Part shown: piece after piece, positions 34,065-42,839 of the stretch
Position numbering within the stretch: position 1 is the stretch's first letter
Layout of the letters: the number at the start of each line of letters is the position of its first letter
NCBI GenBank assembly: GCA_903893315.1
Contig: CAITLU010000052.1
Location: forward strand, 1-64,000
Direction: 5' to 3'
DNA from: an uncultured bacterium
Lineage (GTDB): Bacteria; Desulfobacterota; Binatia; UBA1149; CAITLU01
Length of the DNA stretch: 64,000 nt
Notes under the pieces: model-generated
The model's input: only the letters and a program-made list of their open reading frames with translations
What the model was told of the DNA's origin: nothing
Database searches by the model: none
Made by a program: the position numbers and the translations under genes

Positions 34065-34475
34065 CTAAGGCTTGGGCGCCCACGGCAGCGTCTGGTTCTT
34101 GCGGTAGGTCAATCCCTGAAACACCGCGATCAACGCGCCGGAGTCGTCGGTGACGTCGACGGTATAGGTGGCGAGTCGCGGATTACCCGACAGCTCGCGT
34201 GCTTCCGCGCGCAGCGTGCCGGAACTGGCCGCGCCCATGTAGGTGATGCTGACGTTGATGGAGACGGCCACCTGGCCGCTGGCGTTGGACGCCGCGGCAA
34301 AGACGAAATCCGCCAGCGTGAATATCGCGCCGCCCTGAACACGGCCCACCGCATTGAAGTGGTAGGGCTGGACGTGCATCTGCGCGACGGCGTGTCCGGG
34401 TTCGACCGACAGCAGTTCGATGCCGGAGTGATGCGCGTAACGGTCCTGAAGGAAGAATTGTTTGACTTGTTCCAT
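34065..34475 (-). CDS. PaaI-like hotdog-fold thioesterase
   Basis: This 136-residue protein shows the hotdog core HSGIELLSVEPGHAVAQMHVQPYHFNAVGRVQGGAIFTLADFVFAAASN, followed by SINVSITYMGAASSGTLRAEAREL. This is the PaaI/DUF4442-like thioesterase pattern, which hydrolyses acyl- or aryl-CoA. It is convergent with the phenylacetate-CoA ligase, 13 bases apart, so a role in recycling stalled aryl-CoA is plausible but not shown. A terminator stem lies upstream in its direction. Confidence 0.88.
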   Translation of the reverse strand: MEQVKQFFLQDRYAHHSGIELLSVEPGHAVAQMHVQPYHFNAVGRVQGGAIFTLADFVFAAASNASGQVAVSINVSITYMGAASSGTLRAEARELSGNPRLATYTVDVTDDSGALIAVFQGLTYRKNQTLPWAPKP

Positions 34476-34505
34476 GGCTGACCGCGAGGCGGCCTCAGGG
34501 AAATG

Positions 34506-34537
34506 CTCAGGCGGGCCTTCTAAGAGGCCCGCCTGAG
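34506..34537. terminator. Strong hairpin terminator between two minus-strand units
   Basis: CTCAGGCGGGCCT (34506-34518) pairs perfectly with AGGCCCGCCTGAG (34525-34537), a 13-bp stem with a 6-base loop. It lies 34 bases after the stop of the minus-strand dehydrogenase pair and would end that transcript before the thioesterase gene. Confidence 0.8.
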
Positions 34538-34571
34538 ATGATTCGCGCGGCTGCCGGCCCGCGCTCTTGGA

Positions 34572-35723
34572 CTAAAGCGCCTCGCCTTCGAAGCTCGGCA
34601 GGCTCTGATAGCGGTCGACGTGGTAGTCGGCGTCGCCGAACAGGCCCTGCAACACGCGCACGCGTTTGAAGTAGAGCCCGACGTCCTGCTCGTCCGTGAC
34701 GGCAATTCCGCCGAAGAGTTGCACCGAGTTTTCCTGCACGAACCAACCGCCGGTCTGGAGTTGGACCTTGGCCGATGAGATCGCCACCTTGCGCTTGTCG
34801 GCGTCGTCGTCCACCTGCAGAGCGGCGAGGATCATCATGCCCTTGCACAACTCGACCTCGGCGAACATGTCGGCGGCGCGGTGTTGGAGAACCTGGAAGG
34901 ATCCGATCGCGCGGCCGAACTGCTTGCGCTGCTTGATGTACTCGACGGTGAGCGTCAGCAGTTCGGCAAGTTCGCCCTGGGCTTCGGCGCAGGCCGCCGC
35001 AGCGCCTCGGTCGATCGCCCACTCAAGGTGTTCGAGTGCCGCGCCTTCGGCGCCGAGCAGGCGGTCGGCGCCGACCTCGACCCCGTTGAATTTCAGCAGC
35101 GCCGTGGACTGGCCGTCCATGCCGTGTACGCGCGTTCGCTCGAGGCCCGGCGCGTCGCCGTCGACCACGAACAACGACAGTCCCGCTTTGTCGCGCGAGG
35201 TACCCGAGGTGCGTGCTGCCACCACCACGGTGTCGGCGGCGTGCCCGTTCAGTACCCAGAGCTTGGTGCCGCGCAGCACGTAGCCGCCGGCGCTCCTGGT
35301 CGCGGTGGTCTCGCAATCTGCAAGTTCGTAGCGGCTTTGTTTTTCCGCATAGGCCAGCGCCAGCGAAGTGCGGCCTTCGAGCATCGGCGCCAGGAACGTG
35401 TCGACCTGCGCCTGGCTGCCGAGCCGCGAGATCAAAGCTCCGGCAAGCACTACCGATGCGATGTAAGGCTCGGGCACCAGCCCGCGGCCGAGTTGTTCCA
35501 GGATCAGTGCGTTGTCGATGAAGGTGCCGCCGTAACCGCCGTGCGCCTCGGGGAAAGACACCGCCAGCCAACCCTGCTCGCCCATCGTCGCCCAGGCCTT
35601 GGGATCCCAACCTGTCTCGGTGCCGCGCAGAGCGCGGAAGCGTGTCACCGGCGAAGCGTTCGTGACGAACTTCTTCACCGCGTCGGCCATCATCGTTTGT
35701 TCTTCGGAAAGCTCGAAGTTCAT
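34572..35723 (-). CDS. Acyl-CoA dehydrogenase family protein, probable non-catalytic partner subunit
   Basis: The 383-residue protein has the ACAD fold: an N-terminal helical part (MNFELSEEQTMMADAVKKFV), LALAYAEKQSRYELADCETTATRSAGGYVLRGTKLWVLNG for the FAD region, and ENSVQLFGGIAVTDEQDVGLYFKRV at the C-end. Canonical substrate residues are weak: the helix-G motif is LEHLEWAIDRG rather than an E-R-x-x-x-x-G block, and no Glu sits in the C-terminal site. It follows a second, more canonical ACAD after 36 bases. Such adjacent pairs, like the mycobacterial FadE26-FadE27 type, form alpha2beta2 enzymes acting on bulky steroid side chains. I infer the same here. Confidence 0.85.
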   Translation of the reverse strand: MNFELSEEQTMMADAVKKFVTNASPVTRFRALRGTETGWDPKAWATMGEQGWLAVSFPEAHGGYGGTFIDNALILEQLGRGLVPEPYIASVVLAGALISRLGSQAQVDTFLAPMLEGRTSLALAYAEKQSRYELADCETTATRSAGGYVLRGTKLWVLNGHAADTVVVAARTSGTSRDKAGLSLFVVDGDAPGLERTRVHGMDGQSTALLKFNGVEVGADRLLGAEGAALEHLEWAIDRGAAAACAEAQGELAELLTLTVEYIKQRKQFGRAIGSFQVLQHRAADMFAEVELCKGMMILAALQVDDDADKRKVAISSAKVQLQTGGWFVQENSVQLFGGIAVTDEQDVGLYFKRVRVLQGLFGDADYHVDRYQSLPSFEGEAL

Positions 35724-35759
35724 GGTTGCTTGGTCCTCAGTCGATCGTCTGGTCAGGCC

Positions 35760-36947
35760 TCAGGCCTGCGGCAGTCCCAGGATCATCTTGGATATGATGT
35801 TCTTCTGGATCTCGTTGGAGCCGCCGTAGATGGTGGCAGCGCGCAGGTAGTTGAAGTTCGACGCGAGCCACAGCTGGTACTCAGGCATCGCCTCGGTCGG
35901 TGAATCGAACCATCCCATCGCGTTGTGCCCGAGTGCGTCCATCGCCAGCTCTGTGGCTTCCTGCTGCAACTCGGTGCCGGCGATCTTCAAGATCGAGCTT
36001 TCGGGGCCCGGTGCATGGCCGAGCTGGGCCGCGGCGAGCGTGCGCATGTTGGCCATGCCCACGGTGCGGTAGCGGATTTCCACTTTGGCCAGACGGCGGC
36101 GGAACGCCGAATCTTCCATCAGCGGCTTGCCGCCCACGAGCGTGTCGCGTGCGATGCGCCGGATGATGCTGAGCCAGCGCGCCGTCTCGGCAACGCCGCC
36201 GATCGACGTGCGTTCGTGGCCGAGCAGCGCCTTCGCCATCGTCCAGCCCTTGTTCTCGGGCCCGACGCGGTTGGCCTGCGGAATCCGCGCGTTGTCGAAC
36301 CAGGTTTCCGAGAAGGCCGGTGTGCCGCCGGTGGTCAGGAACGGCTTCACTTCGATGCCCGGCGTATTCTTGATGTCGGCGAGCAGGAACGAAATGCCTT
36401 CCTGCTGTTTGCCGGTGGCGTTGGTGCGCGCCAGCACGAAGATCCAGTCGGCGTACTGCGCGTATGTGGTCCAGGTCTTCTGGCCGTTCAGGATGTAATC
36501 GTCCCCGTCCTTGTCGGCGCGAAGCTGAAGGCTCGCCAGGTCGGATCCTGCGTTGGGCTCGCTGTAGCCCTGACACCAGATCTCTTCACCGGCCAGAATC
36601 CGGGGCAGGAAACGTTTCTTCTGTTCGTCGGTGCCGAACTGGATGATCAGCGGGCCGACCATGGTCAGTCCGAACGGGGAGAGGGGCGGCGCGCTGGCGC
36701 GGATCAGTTCCTCTCCGAAAATGTGACGCTGGGCGACGTCCCAGCCGGTTCCGCCGACTTCCTTGGGCCAGTGCGGCGCGGCCCAACCCTTGGCGGCGAG
36801 GATCTTGTGCCACTCCAGGATTTCTTCGTGTTCGAAGTGTCCGCCGTTGTCGGCTTTGTGCCGCAGGTTCTCGGGCAGAGCCTTGACGATCCACGCACGC
36901 ACTTCGTCGCGGAAGGCGTTCTGCTCGGGGGTAAACGACATATCCAT
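35760..36947 (-). CDS. Acyl-CoA dehydrogenase, likely catalytic subunit of a heteromer
   Basis: This 395-residue enzyme opens MDMSFTPEQNAFRDEVRAWI and shows CQGYSEPNAGSDLASLQLRA, YILNGQKTWTTYAQYADW and YGGSNEIQKNIISKMILGL. Gly replaces Glu in the classical C-terminal catalytic slot, but LLGHERTSIGG carries a helix-G Glu as in isovaleryl-CoA dehydrogenase and mycobacterial FadE heteromers. It lies downstream of a TetR gene and 36 bases upstream of the partner dehydrogenase. Likely substrates are branched or polycyclic acyl-CoAs. Both genes and the TetR form one minus-strand unit. Confidence 0.88.
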   Translation of the reverse strand: MDMSFTPEQNAFRDEVRAWIVKALPENLRHKADNGGHFEHEEILEWHKILAAKGWAAPHWPKEVGGTGWDVAQRHIFGEELIRASAPPLSPFGLTMVGPLIIQFGTDEQKKRFLPRILAGEEIWCQGYSEPNAGSDLASLQLRADKDGDDYILNGQKTWTTYAQYADWIFVLARTNATGKQQEGISFLLADIKNTPGIEVKPFLTTGGTPAFSETWFDNARIPQANRVGPENKGWTMAKALLGHERTSIGGVAETARWLSIIRRIARDTLVGGKPLMEDSAFRRRLAKVEIRYRTVGMANMRTLAAAQLGHAPGPESSILKIAGTELQQEATELAMDALGHNAMGWFDSPTEAMPEYQLWLASNFNYLRAATIYGGSNEIQKNIISKMILGLPQA

Positions 36948-37048
36948 GGTCGAAACTCCTTTTCGGGATACGGGGTCCTAGCGAGGGAAAGCGGGTAAGT
37001 AAACAGACGTGGCCGGGGTTCGCGGAGTCGAAAAGCGCGGGGCCTTCG

Positions 37049-37663
37049 CTACGCCGGTCCCATGTAACCGAGCAGCGCTGCGAGGCTGCGTGCGACGGTG
37101 CGCCGGGCCGCGACTTTGCTCAGATTGTGGCGCGTGCGCAGTTCGTTCCACGTCGCCCAGGACGAAGTCGCGCTCAGCGCGGCGATTGCTTCGCGCTGAT
37201 CTTCGGTCGCAAGCGAGGCGAGCTCGGCTGCGAACGTGCGCTGGATCTCATTGCGCCGAACGCCGCGAATCCAGCCCAGCCTCCGCGCCACTTCTTCCGA
37301 GAAGGGTTCGTAGAGCAGAGCCGCGCGGCGTACCGGGGTGACCTTCTCGTTGAGTTCGCACCAGCGCTCCGCGAACGCCTCGCGGCGGACGTCGAGGGGG
37401 CCGTCCAGCGGAGCCGGCCTCGGTACCGCCTTTCCCACCCGGTCGATCTGAAGCCTCGCGGCCTCGGCCATCAGCGTCTCGAGATCGCGGAAATGGCGAA
37501 ACACTGCTCGTTCCGAGACCTGTGCCCGGTCGGCGACGGTGCGGGCCGTAGGTTTGAGATTCCCCTCCTGGGCGAGGTCGAGGTAGGCCTCGGCCACCGC
37601 ACGGCGGGTATTGGCCGAGCGCAGGGTGCGGCCGTCGGGTCTGGACTTTTCGGCTTCGGCCAT
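37049..37663 (-). CDS. TetR-family regulator of the dehydrogenase pair
   Basis: ATG at 37663 (MAEAEKSRPDGRTLRSANTRR) gives 204 residues; a frame open to TTG 37699 would start inside the palindromic operator and is rejected. The HTH spans about residues 20-65 (RRAVAEAYLDLAQEGNLKPTARTVADRAQVSERAVFRHFRDLETLMAEA). The C-terminal domain has no recognisable ligand motif. It precedes the two acyl-CoA dehydrogenases by 101 bases on the same strand, with a perfect palindrome just upstream. Autorepression and control of the pair are therefore likely. The divergent DUF3604 gene may share the operator. Confidence 0.88.
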   Translation of the reverse strand: MAEAEKSRPDGRTLRSANTRRAVAEAYLDLAQEGNLKPTARTVADRAQVSERAVFRHFRDLETLMAEAARLQIDRVGKAVPRPAPLDGPLDVRREAFAERWCELNEKVTPVRRAALLYEPFSEEVARRLGWIRGVRRNEIQRTFAAELASLATEDQREAIAALSATSSWATWNELRTRHNLSKVAARRTVARSLAALLGYMGPA

Positions 37664-37680
37664 GGCGCGATCAAATACTA

Positions 37681-37699
37681 TTGTCAGAGGGACTGACAA
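37681..37699. promoter_or_regulatory. TetR-type palindromic operator
   Basis: TTGTCAG-AGGGA-CTGACAA is a perfect 7-bp inverted repeat with a 5-base spacer, a typical TetR operator size. It ends 18 bases from the TetR ATG (37663) and starts about 55 bases before the DUF3604 start at 37754. It would overlap the promoter of the TetR-dehydrogenase unit. Confidence 0.7.
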
Positions 37700-37753
37700 A
37701 ATGGTAGAAGCCCGGGCCGGTTTGGCCGGACAACTTTTGTCTTGGGGGACCCC

Positions 37754-40498
37754 ATGCGTCGATCGTCACGGTTTCGGATGTTTAGCTCTGCCGCTTCGGA
37801 CTCGGAATCATCAGCTTGTGTGGCTGCCGGCCCGGCGGAGTTGGAACGGGCGCTGACAGGTCGGTCCGAAGCCGCGTCGGGTTCGCTGACGCGATGGGAC
37901 CTGTGGATGGCCGGACTCTGCGGTGCGCTGCTGGCCGTGTTGGCTTTGTCCTTGCCGGCTCACGCCGGATCGCCGCCGCTGCCCGAGAAGGATTGGACCC
38001 GCACCGAGACCCGCGCCGATTGCGCCGGCTACAGCGCGCTGAAGAACCCGTACTTCGGCGACATGCACGTGCACACCAAGTATTCCGCGGACTCGGTTCT
38101 TGCTCGTAACCGCAGCACGGTGCGTGACGCGTACAGTTTCGCGAAGGGCGCAACCATAGGGCTGGCCCCTTATGACGCTTTCGACAATCCCGGCCGCCTG
38201 GCGACGATAGATCGTCCTCTCGATTTCATGGCGGTCACCGACCACTCCGAAGGTTTCGGAGAGGCGAAGATCTGCCTGAACCCGGGATACGCGGGATATG
38301 ACGACCCGATCTGCACCGACCTGCGCGCCAGTTTCAACCGGGACTTCAAGCCGACCAATCCGCTGCCTTTCTCGTTCATTCAGTTCTTCATCCCTCTCAA
38401 TGCCACGAATCCGCAGCGCTACGACGGGATCTGCGGCACGCCCGGCTGGCCCGACTGCGCGACCGAATCCGGCCTGGTCTGGCAGGACACGCAGGATGCG
38501 GCCGCGGAGAATTACGACCTCACCTCCGAGTGCAAGTTCACTACCTTTGTCGGCTACGAATGGAGCGGCAATACCAACGGCAACAACCTCCACCGCAACG
38601 TGATCTTCCGCAACTCTCACGTGCCGGCGCTTCCGATTTCGTACTACGAGCAGTGGAAGCCCGAGGGGCTGTGGGCCCAGTTGCAGAGTCAGTGTATCGA
38701 CGCCGGCAACGGCTGCGACGTGCTGGCCATCCCGCACAACTCCAACATCGGCGGCGGCCAACTCAACGGGGACGGCGGCATGTTCTCGAAGCTCGATTCG
38801 GACGGTCAACCGCTGACCGCCCTGGAGGCGTCCCTGCGAGCGTCCTTCGAACCGATCATGGAACTCTTCCAGATCAAGGGTGACTCCGAATGTCGTGACG
38901 GGGTCAGCGGCACTACGGACGAACTCTGCAACTTCGAGAAGCTTTCCCGCGACACGTTGATCGGGACTTCGTTGTGGACGCGCAAATTCTCGCCCTACGC
39001 GTATGCTCGCGGCGCGCTCAAGAGGGGCCTCGACCTGGAGAGTCAGATCGGCGTCAACCCGTTCGCTCTCGGCTTCATCGGCGGGACCGACACCCACAAT
39101 GGCGTGGGAGGCGGCGTCAGCGAAATCGACTACGGAAAGATCGGTTTCTCGGGCATCGCCGATTCGGAGCCGGCCTTCATTCTGGCCGAAGCAACTCCGC
39201 CTTCGAAGATCCAGAGCAACGGCGGCGGTCTGTCGGTGGTCTGGGCCGAAGAGAATTCTCGCGATGCGATCTTCTCGGCGCTGCGCCGCCGCGAAACCTA
39301 CTCCACGAGCGGCACGCGCCCCGTCGTGCGCTCATTCGCGGGTCGCTATCCGAGCACGTTGTGCGCCGATCCCAACTTCGTCGCCGAGGGCTACGACAAG
39401 GGCGTGCCGATGGGCGGCGACATCGGTCCGGTTCGCGGCAAGTCTTCGCCGCGTTTCGCGATCCTGGCCCAGATGGATGCCGGCACGCTCACGCGTCCCG
39501 GCACGCCGCTGCAGCGCATCCAGGTCGTCAAGGGCTGGATCGATCCTGCTTCCGGTGAGACCCTGGAAAAGGTTTACGACGTGGCCGGCGACGCCAAGAG
39601 CGGCGCGACGGTGAATGAAGCCAGCTGCGAGGAGAGCGGTCCCGGCAACACCCAGCTCTGCACGGTCTGGGAGGACCCGAAATTCAAGCCGGCGGAAAAT
39701 GCGTTCTACTACGTTCGTGTTCTCGAAAACCCGGTGTGTCGCTGGAGCCAGCGTCTGTGCAACGAGCTGAAGACCTGCTCCGTCCATCTGAAGTCGTGCT
39801 CGAAGGATACGACACGGATCTGCACTACCGACACCGAATGCTCGGATTACGATGCGGGCTCGACCTGCACCGTGGACTATCCCGCGATTTGCACGCGCAA
39901 CGAAGACTGCGAGCACCTCGGTGCCGGAACCTGCGGCGTGACGCCGGCGGTGGATTGCTCCAACCCGGCCTCGCTTCCTCCGGGAGCCATCGAGTGCTGC
40001 GACTCGCACATTCCTCACGTGATTCAGGAGCGCGCGGTGGCTTCCCCGATCTGGTATCACGCCGATCGCGTCGGCATCACCAAGGGCCAGGTACTTTTCG
40101 GCAAGACTACGGGGACCGACAAACTCCAGCTCGCCTTGCTGATCGGCCGGTCGCCTGCGGCGCTGGATCCGAAGACCCAGCCGATCACCATCACGCTCAG
40201 TGACGAAGCTTCGGTGTGGTCGGTGACGATCCCGGCCGCGACGATGCAAGAGAAGAAGCCGGGCGCTGTCTACCAGTTCAAGGACAAGACCGGTGCCAAC
40301 AACGGTCTGACCGACCTGCAGATCAAGATTTCCAAGGGGACGGCCACGCTCAAGCTGAAAGCCGGCAATCGGGATCTCGCCGGTCTGGCACGGGCCGCGG
40401 CCAGGATTTCGGTCCAACTCGAAGCCGGCACCGACTACAGCTCGACGGCGGTCAACGACTGGGCTTTCAAGGATCCGAAGCTGTCGGCGACGTTCTGA
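37754..40498 (+). CDS. Exported DUF3604 (PHP-fold) protein with Cys-rich and C-terminal beta domains
   Basis: ATG at 37754 follows a GGGGGA ribosome site; a TTG four codons upstream is possible. The 914-residue protein has a long N-terminal leader with one hydrophobic segment (about 55-75, LWMAGLCGALLAVLALSLPAHA). The DUF3604 domain follows: YFGDMHVHTKYSADS, DFMAVTDHSEGFGE and GFIGGTDTHNGVGG, which are metal-binding motifs of a PHP-type phosphoesterase. A Cys-rich stretch (about 665-745, with CTTDTECSDYDAGSTC) is inserted near the C-end, then a beta-rich domain. Its substrate is unknown. It is the first gene of a three-gene set with a parvulin and a HupE-like protein, likely for periplasmic assembly. 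Confidence 0.85.
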   Translation: MRRSSRFRMFSSAASDSESSACVAAGPAELERALTGRSEAASGSLTRWDLWMAGLCGALLAVLALSLPAHAGSPPLPEKDWTRTETRADCAGYSALKNPYFGDMHVHTKYSADSVLARNRSTVRDAYSFAKGATIGLAPYDAFDNPGRLATIDRPLDFMAVTDHSEGFGEAKICLNPGYAGYDDPICTDLRASFNRDFKPTNPLPFSFIQFFIPLNATNPQRYDGICGTPGWPDCATESGLVWQDTQDAAAENYDLTSECKFTTFVGYEWSGNTNGNNLHRNVIFRNSHVPALPISYYEQWKPEGLWAQLQSQCIDAGNGCDVLAIPHNSNIGGGQLNGDGGMFSKLDSDGQPLTALEASLRASFEPIMELFQIKGDSECRDGVSGTTDELCNFEKLSRDTLIGTSLWTRKFSPYAYARGALKRGLDLESQIGVNPFALGFIGGTDTHNGVGGGVSEIDYGKIGFSGIADSEPAFILAEATPPSKIQSNGGGLSVVWAEENSRDAIFSALRRRETYSTSGTRPVVRSFAGRYPSTLCADPNFVAEGYDKGVPMGGDIGPVRGKSSPRFAILAQMDAGTLTRPGTPLQRIQVVKGWIDPASGETLEKVYDVAGDAKSGATVNEASCEESGPGNTQLCTVWEDPKFKPAENAFYYVRVLENPVCRWSQRLCNELKTCSVHLKSCSKDTTRICTTDTECSDYDAGSTCTVDYPAICTRNEDCEHLGAGTCGVTPAVDCSNPASLPPGAIECCDSHIPHVIQERAVASPIWYHADRVGITKGQVLFGKTTGTDKLQLALLIGRSPAALDPKTQPITITLSDEASVWSVTIPAATMQEKKPGAVYQFKDKTGANNGLTDLQIKISKGTATLKLKAGNRDLAGLARAAARISVQLEAGTDYSSTAVNDWAFKDPKLSATF

Positions 40499-40533
40499 CC
40501 GTTCCTCCTCTCGGCGACCGACGCGCGAAGGCG

Positions 40534-41553
40534 ATGACGCTCGATTCGATGTCGAATCCCGTGTCTGCGCCTTCGCGCTGGGGTCGCTTCCTGCGCGCTC
40601 CGGCCGTGCATTTCACGCTGGCCGGAGTTCTCCTTTTCGTCGCGTTCGGCGGTCGCGCCCTTACCGGTGCGGCGGCAACGGCGAGAAGCCCCATCGTCAT
40701 CGATGCGGATAGGATTATCAGTCTGCGTCGCGACTACCAGATGGCCAACCACGTGCGGCCATCGACGGCCGAGACACGGGCTCTGGTCAAGAGCCTCGTC
40801 ACCGAGGAGATCCTCTACCGCGAGGCGATCGGGCGCGGCTTCGAACAGGCAGACCGTTCGATCCGCTGGCGCGTCGTGCAGAAGATGAAGTACCTCGGCG
40901 AAAACCACGGGGAAAGCGACGACGCTCTCTATCAGAGAGGGATGGCTCTGGGGCTTTACAAGTCCGATCCGGTCGTGCGCCGCGTTCTCGTCGAGAAAGT
41001 GCGTCTGGTGGTCGCTCGCGCTGCGCCCGATCCTGACGAAGACGAACTGCACGCCTGGTATGAACAGCACGACGCCGAGTACCGGCAGGCCGAGCGCGTG
41101 ACGCTTCGTCATGTTTTCTTTGCGCGCGGGAGTCGAGGCGACGAGGAAGCGAGAACTGCCGCGGAGGCGGCGGCCCTGCTCGCTCGTGGGCACGGTGTCG
41201 AGATTGCGCCCGCGCTGGGCGGCGATCCGTTCGTGGCGGGCAGCACTTTGATGGCGCAGGGGCGTCAGGATCTGGCCAAGCTCTTCGGGCCCGGCTTTGC
41301 CGACGAGGCGCTCTCGCTGCCGCAGGGAACCTGGAGCGGCCCGACCGCGTCCACTTACGGCTTTCACGTCGTCTTCATCGAAGAGCGGTTCGCCGCGCGC
41401 ACTCCGGCCTTCGAGGAAGTGCGTTCGCGAGTTCTTAAGAGCTACGAAGCCGCGGCGCAGCAGCGGCGCGTGGAAGAGTTCCTGCTGAGCGTGCGTTCCC
41501 ACTACACGATCCGCATCGACGAAGACGAAATCAACAGGGGCGGACGTGGCTGA
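40534..41553 (+). CDS. Membrane-anchored parvulin peptidyl-prolyl isomerase
   Basis: ATG at 40534 gives 339 residues; the longer upstream frame lies in the DUF3604 gene. A single hydrophobic segment (about 25-48, AVHFTLAGVLLFVAFGG) anchors it, followed by a helical SurA/PrsA-like region (about 60-170, TRALVKSLVTEEILYREAI). A C-terminal parvulin domain reads VTLRHVFFARG...LSLPQGTWSGPTASTYGFHVVFIEER. It probably folds exported proteins, possibly the neighbouring DUF3604 protein. Its last codons overlap the HupE-like start by 8 bases. Confidence 0.85.
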   Translation: MTLDSMSNPVSAPSRWGRFLRAPAVHFTLAGVLLFVAFGGRALTGAAATARSPIVIDADRIISLRRDYQMANHVRPSTAETRALVKSLVTEEILYREAIGRGFEQADRSIRWRVVQKMKYLGENHGESDDALYQRGMALGLYKSDPVVRRVLVEKVRLVVARAAPDPDEDELHAWYEQHDAEYRQAERVTLRHVFFARGSRGDEEARTAAEAAALLARGHGVEIAPALGGDPFVAGSTLMAQGRQDLAKLFGPGFADEALSLPQGTWSGPTASTYGFHVVFIEERFAARTPAFEEVRSRVLKSYEAAAQQRRVEEFLLSVRSHYTIRIDEDEINRGGRG

Positions 41554-42649
41554 AGGACGGCGAATCTCGGCCGGTGCCAGGCGTCGTCGAGACACCTGGC
41601 TGCGCGCGGTGCTGGCGGCGTCGGCGGTCTTGCTGCTGACAGCCCTCCTGAAGCCATTACCGGCCAGTGCGCACGCGCTCGATCCGGTGCTCTTCCAGCT
41701 CATCGAGAGAGCCGACGGTCTTGTCGATGTCACGTGGAAGGCGCCCAACGCCCGGGTGCCGGGTCTGGCTCTCTCTCCGGTCTTCCCGCCCGAATGTCGC
41801 CGCGTGGAACGGGACGGTTCCGCTCCTGTCACCGGCGACGATTCATTGAAGAACGTGCTCCAGGTGCAGCAGTCCGAGACCGACGAACAGGATGCGTCGA
41901 TCTCGCATTGGACCATCCAGTGCGAAGGAGGCCTGGTCGGCCGCACCATCGGCATCGACGGCCTGGAGAGCACCGACGCGTTGGTGAGGATTCAGTTGCA
42001 GTCCGGTTCGGTAGACCGACGTGTCCTCGGTGCGGATCGCTCACGCGTCACCGTTGCCGGTAAGCCGACGCGTCTGGATGTCGTCGATGATTACGGCCGC
42101 CTCGGTGTCTTTCACATCCTGAGCGGGCTCGATCACCTCGTCTTCGTCTTCGGCCTGTTGTTGCTGGTGTCGGCGCGGCGAGCGCTTCTGGCCACAGTTA
42201 CCGCGTTCACGCTCGGGCACAGCGTGACGCTGGCTCTGGCCGCGTTGCAGATCATCGACGTCGCGCAGGCTCCGGTCGAAGTGGTGATCGCTGCAACGAT
42301 CTACGTGCTGGCCGTCGAATTGGCGCGGCCGGTCAAGTCGGAGGGGACGATGCTGCGGCGACGTCCCTGGGCGATGGCCTTCGTGTTCGGCTTGCTGCAC
42401 GGACTCGGTTTCGCCGGCGCGCTGCGCGAGACCGGACTGCCCGCCGGCGAGATCCCGCTGGCTCTGCTGTCGTTCAACCTCGGCATCGAAGCGGGGCAGC
42501 TCGTGTTTGTTGCGTCGGTACTGACTTTGGGTGCCGTCGGTGCGGGCTTGATCGACAAGCTGCCGCAGCGGCTGCGTCTGGTACCTGTCTACGCGATGGG
42601 CGCGCTGGCGGTCTATTGGATTCTCCAGAGAAGCGCGCTGCTGTTGTGA
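41546..42649 (+). CDS. HupE/UreJ-family membrane protein with periplasmic N-terminal domain
   Basis: The GTG start at 41546 gives 367 residues. There is a signal/anchor (about 20-40, VLAASAVLLLTALLKPLPASAHA) and a periplasmic beta-rich domain (about 42-180). Then about six membrane segments begin with GVFHILSGLDHLVFVFGLLLL and contain AFTLGHSVTLALAA and FGLLHGLGFAGALRETGL; these His-rich helices are the HupE/UreJ core. Family members are linked to nickel, cobalt or other metal uptake. The metal here is not known. It ends the DUF3604-parvulin-HupE unit, a combination I have seen as a set in uncultured proteobacteria. Confidence 0.85.
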   Translation: MAEGRRISAGARRRRDTWLRAVLAASAVLLLTALLKPLPASAHALDPVLFQLIERADGLVDVTWKAPNARVPGLALSPVFPPECRRVERDGSAPVTGDDSLKNVLQVQQSETDEQDASISHWTIQCEGGLVGRTIGIDGLESTDALVRIQLQSGSVDRRVLGADRSRVTVAGKPTRLDVVDDYGRLGVFHILSGLDHLVFVFGLLLLVSARRALLATVTAFTLGHSVTLALAALQIIDVAQAPVEVVIAATIYVLAVELARPVKSEGTMLRRRPWAMAFVFGLLHGLGFAGALRETGLPAGEIPLALLSFNLGIEAGQLVFVASVLTLGAVGAGLIDKLPQRLRLVPVYAMGALAVYWILQRSALLL

Positions 42650-42839
42650 ACTAGCGCGCGGCGCGCCGGAAGCGTCGGCGCGGTACAGTCGAAATCAACC
42701 AGGATTCGTGCGGTTTCCTCACGCGCGCTGATTTTCCCCGGCACCATCGCCGACATCATCCGTTGATCGGAATCCGATGGTTACCGCTGTGGAGTCCGTT
42801 CGTCGGCGAGTGCGCGAGTGTGAGTGCGGATGCGATGTC

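Noticed and set aside
37664-37699. Upstream TTG start for the TetR gene
   Set aside because: It would put the perfect operator palindrome inside the coding sequence; ATG 37663 is the natural start.
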